Shown one piece after another: positions 63,861 through 64,000 of a DNA stretch of 64,000 nt. The stretch is taken from contig CM076961.1 in assembly GCA_039566865.1 (NCBI GenBank), positions 3,603,501-3,667,500 of the forward strand, in the 5' to 3' direction. The stretch comes from Aurelia coerulea (Eukaryota > Cnidaria > Scyphozoa > Semaeostomeae > Ulmaridae). Under the pieces are notes generated by a model. That model was not told where the DNA came from. It did no database searches and saw only the letters and a list, made by a program, of their open reading frames with translations. The first letter of the stretch is position 1. Each line of letters begins with the position of its first letter. Position numbers and translations under genes: made by a program.

Positions 63861-64000
63861 CTTGTGGTCCCGTCCCTGTAGTGTTGTATAGTCTGTAAAG
63901 TAATTAGAAAGTATGGTAGGATGTGGGATGTAACATGTATTGTAATATTTTAAATGATTATAGAAAAAAAAAATGACAGGATGAAAAACCTTTCCTGAGC

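Overview
The window is animal nuclear DNA: AT-rich, with GT-AG introns, single-copy housekeeping and lipid-enzyme genes cut into short exons, and a dense load of DNA transposons, foldback/MITE elements, SINEs and non-LTR retrotransposon remains. The LINE tails, tRNA-headed SINEs and many hAT-like and TTAA-type MITEs fit a marine invertebrate, most likely a cnidarian (anthozoan), but that assignment is inference.

Layout. 1-4.8 kb: non-coding, with a 30-bp hairpin and a 513-bp MITE. 4.83-8.05 kb (+): a three-exon NAPE-PLD-like gene whose product has lost most of the catalytic zinc ligands of the family and carries a His/Asp/Glu-rich C-terminal tail. 8-10.8 kb: intergenic MITEs. 10.84-37.52 kb (-): the complete proteasome subunit alpha-5 gene (PSMA5), ten coding exons, 243 residues, convergent with the NAPE-PLD-like gene. 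Its introns hold an apparently intact LINE (1162 codons), a TIR element split by a 5'-truncated LINE with an 11-bp target duplication, a 2.3-kb long-TIR element, SINEs and many MITEs. 37.5-45 kb: no convincing gene; a 263-bp near-perfect palindrome, a SINE and a LINE tail. 45-59.6 kb (-): scattered exons of an unrecognised gene (or genes); its probable start at 59595 lies 250 bp from a divergent (+) first exon at 59845, whose gene seems to run out of the window.

The most striking points are (1) the NAPE-PLD-like pseudoenzyme with its histidine tail; (2) several families of foldback elements flanked by perfect or near-perfect 9-bp target duplications, from about 500 bp down to a 73-bp palindrome; two hairpins share an 18-bp terminus but have unrelated cores; (3) an inverted duplicate of a coding exon lying in the intron beside it; (4) transposons touching gene signals of PSMA5 (splice donor, poly(A) signal).
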